NCBI GenBank assembly: GCA_964405335.1
Contig: CAYONP010000159.1
Span: forward strand, 1-6,355
Length of the DNA: 6,355 nucleotides
Source: CAYONP01 sp964405335
Lineage (GTDB): Bacteria > Armatimonadota > UBA10988
Direction: 5' to 3'
Shown here in pieces: positions 4,561 to 6,355 of the stretch. The notes beneath the pieces were generated by a model. That model had not been told where the DNA came from. It did not search any database and saw only the letters and a program-made list of their open reading frames with translations. The stretch's first letter is position 1; every line of letters starts with the position of its first letter. Position numbers and translations under genes: made by a program.

Positions 4561-6128
4561 TGGCCGACCGCAACGCCGCCCCGCTCGAGATCGTCATCGT
4601 CGGTCATGTCGACCACGGCAAGTCGACCCTGATCGGCCGGCTCTTCTTTGATACGGGCCGGCTGCCGGTCGAGAAGTACCAGGCCATCCGCGCCGCCTGC
4701 GAGCGAGACGGCCGCGAGTTCGAGTTCGCTTTCTTGATGGACGCGCTCGAAGAGGAGCGCGACCAGAACGTGACCATCGACACGGCCCAGACGTATTTCG
4801 CCAGCGAGCTGAGGAAGTACGTCATCATCGATGCGCCTGGGCACAAGGAGTTCCTCAAGAACATGCTCACCGGCGCGGCGCAGGCCGACGCGGCGGTGCT
4901 GCTGGTCGACGCCGAGGAGGGGGTGCGCGAGCAGACCCAGCGGCATGCCTATGTGCTCGGACTGCTCGGCATCCAACAGGTGATTGTGGCGATCAACAAG
5001 ATGGACCGCGTCGGCTGGTCCGAACGGCGGTTCGAGCAGGTCCGCGGCGAGGCGGCGCGGTTCCTGCACGGACTGCGCATCTCGCCTGCCTACAGCATCC
5101 CCATTTCGGCCCGCGACGGCGACGGGGTGGCCCGGCCCAGCGAGCGGATGCCGTGGTACCAGGGCCCGACCATTCTGCAGGCGCTGGACAGCTTCGCCGA
5201 GATCCACTCGCCGACGCATCTGCCGCTGCGCTTTCCCATCCAGGACGTCTACCGCTGGGACGACCGCCGTTACTACGCCGGCCGGCTCGAGTCGGGCACC
5301 GTGCGGGTGGGTGACGAGGTGGTGATCGAGCCGTCGGGCCGGCGTTGCCGGGTCGCTTCGATTGAGGTCTGGGGCGCCGACGGCACGCTCTCGGCGGCGG
5401 CCGGACAGTCGGTGGCGCTGACCTTCGACCAGGAGTTGTTCGCCGAGCGGGGCGAGGTGGTCGCGCCGGCCGGTCGCTCGCCGCGGGTGGCGGCCGAGCT
5501 GGTGGCCAACCTGTTCTGGCTCGGCCGCGAGCCGCTCGAGGTGGGGCAGAAGCTGCAGCTCAAGCTGGCCACGGCCTCGCGCGAGGCAACCGTGGCGCAG
5601 ATTGTCGAGCGGCTCGACAGCTCGAGCCTGGCAGTGCTCGAACGCCACGCGCCGCGGCTCGAGCCGACCGAGGCCGGCACCGTGGTGCTCAGCCTGCGCC
5701 ACCCGCTCGCGGTCGACACGCACGAGGAGAATCCCCGCCTCGGCCGTTTCGTGCTCGTCGTCGACGGCATTGCCCGCGGCGGCGGGACGGTGCGCGAGGC
5801 CCACGCCGCCGGCCGCGCCGCCGCGCCGGTGCTGAGCCTGGGCAGCCTGTTGCAGGACACCGGCGACGGCTTGCAGCTCGACCTGAGCGGCCAGCCGGCG
5901 GTGTTCGAGGTCGAGGCGGGCGAGTCGTTCGCCCGCCGCTTCGAGACCGGCGAGCGGGTGCTCATCCGCCTGCGGGCGCCCGAGCAGGTGGCGCCGCTCA
6001 GCCGGCTGGCCTATGAGCAGCGGCTCGACTACACCTTCCACCGCGCCGACGACGGTCGGATCGAGCTGCTGCTCTACCGCGCAACGCCGCTCACACGCCC
6101 GCGCGAGGAGCCGGAGTTCGCCATCTGA
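4560..6128 (+). CDS. cysN: Sulfate adenylyltransferase subunit 1, GTPase CysN
   Basis: A 522-residue translation-factor-like GTPase that couples GTP hydrolysis to APS synthesis by CysD. Motifs (numbered from ATG 4560): P-loop GHVDHGKST (15-23), switch region RDQNVTIDTAQTYF (67-80), DAPGHKEF (91-98), NKMD (146-149) and SAR (183-185). These are followed by EF-Tu-like beta-barrel domains from about 221 (LPLRFPIQDVYRW), including RFVLVVDGIARGGG (396-409). The P-loop reads GHVDHGKST as in EF-Tu/EF1A, not GSVDDGKST as in E. coli CysN. This form, with a C-terminal extension of about 95 residues after 428, resembles the CysN-like proteins of clostridia and related groups. The extension lacks a P-loop, so it is not a fused APS kinase. 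ATG 4560 overlaps the cysD stop by one base, the same TGATG arrangement as cysH-cysD. GTG 4557 directly before it is an alternative start adding one residue. Upstream GATGGGG (4545-4551) is only a weak ribosome binding site, so translation probably couples to cysD. Confidence 0.93.
   Translation: MADRNAAPLEIVIVGHVDHGKSTLIGRLFFDTGRLPVEKYQAIRAACERDGREFEFAFLMDALEEERDQNVTIDTAQTYFASELRKYVIIDAPGHKEFLKNMLTGAAQADAAVLLVDAEEGVREQTQRHAYVLGLLGIQQVIVAINKMDRVGWSERRFEQVRGEAARFLHGLRISPAYSIPISARDGDGVARPSERMPWYQGPTILQALDSFAEIHSPTHLPLRFPIQDVYRWDDRRYYAGRLESGTVRVGDEVVIEPSGRRCRVASIEVWGADGTLSAAAGQSVALTFDQELFAERGEVVAPAGRSPRVAAELVANLFWLGREPLEVGQKLQLKLATASREATVAQIVERLDSSSLAVLERHAPRLEPTEAGTVVLSLRHPLAVDTHEENPRLGRFVLVVDGIARGGGTVREAHAAGRAAAPVLSLGSLLQDTGDGLQLDLSGQPAVFEVEAGESFARRFETGERVLIRLRAPEQVAPLSRLAYEQRLDYTFHRADDGRIELLLYRATPLTRPREEPEFAI

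Positions 6129-6355
<227 letters not shown>

Overview
The window is 6,355 bases of GC-rich bacterial DNA. 60-base stretches I counted are about 70 to 77% G+C, except inside one gene. The organism cannot be fixed from this alone. A GC-rich environmental bacterium, for example Chloroflexota or a planctomycete-like group, is plausible from the uroporphyrinogen-decarboxylase-like protein and the type of CysN, but this is a weak inference. The last 50 bases are all G, which looks like a sequencing or assembly artefact at a contig end. Position 1 coincides with the first base of a perfect inverted repeat, so it may be a contig end too.

All genes lie on the + strand. The left part (121-2910) carries a URO-D/cobalamin-methyltransferase superfamily protein (121-1248), a suppressor-of-fused (SUFU) domain protein (1374-2003) and a two-helix membrane protein of unknown function (2197-2910). 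The last 122 bp of the URO-D gene and its stop are repeated downstream of the SUFU gene at 2068-2189, with 119 of 122 bases identical. All three differences are synonymous in the URO-D frame. The SUFU gene is also clearly less GC-rich (50 to 58% in stretches counted). The simplest reading is that a piece of about 0.8 kb carrying the SUFU gene was added between the URO-D gene and the membrane-protein gene. Before that, the two genes would have been separated by 9 nt, with the second gene's ribosome binding site overlapping the first gene's stop codon.

The right part (2967-6128) is a compact sulfate-assimilation operon, cysH-cysD-cysN. Both gene junctions are one-base TGATG stop/start overlaps. 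A near-consensus sigma70-type promoter (TTGACA, 17 nt, GATAAT) stands upstream. A perfect 11-bp inverted repeat covers the expected transcription start and touches the ribosome binding site of cysH. CysD and CysN together make APS from sulfate and ATP. CysH carries the paired cysteines of the [4Fe-4S] APS-reductase type, so APS can be reduced straight to sulfite. This fits the absence of an APS kinase (CysC) gene or fusion here.

No tRNA, rRNA, CRISPR array, transposase or integrase was seen. The region after cysN (6129-6305) holds no convincing gene.
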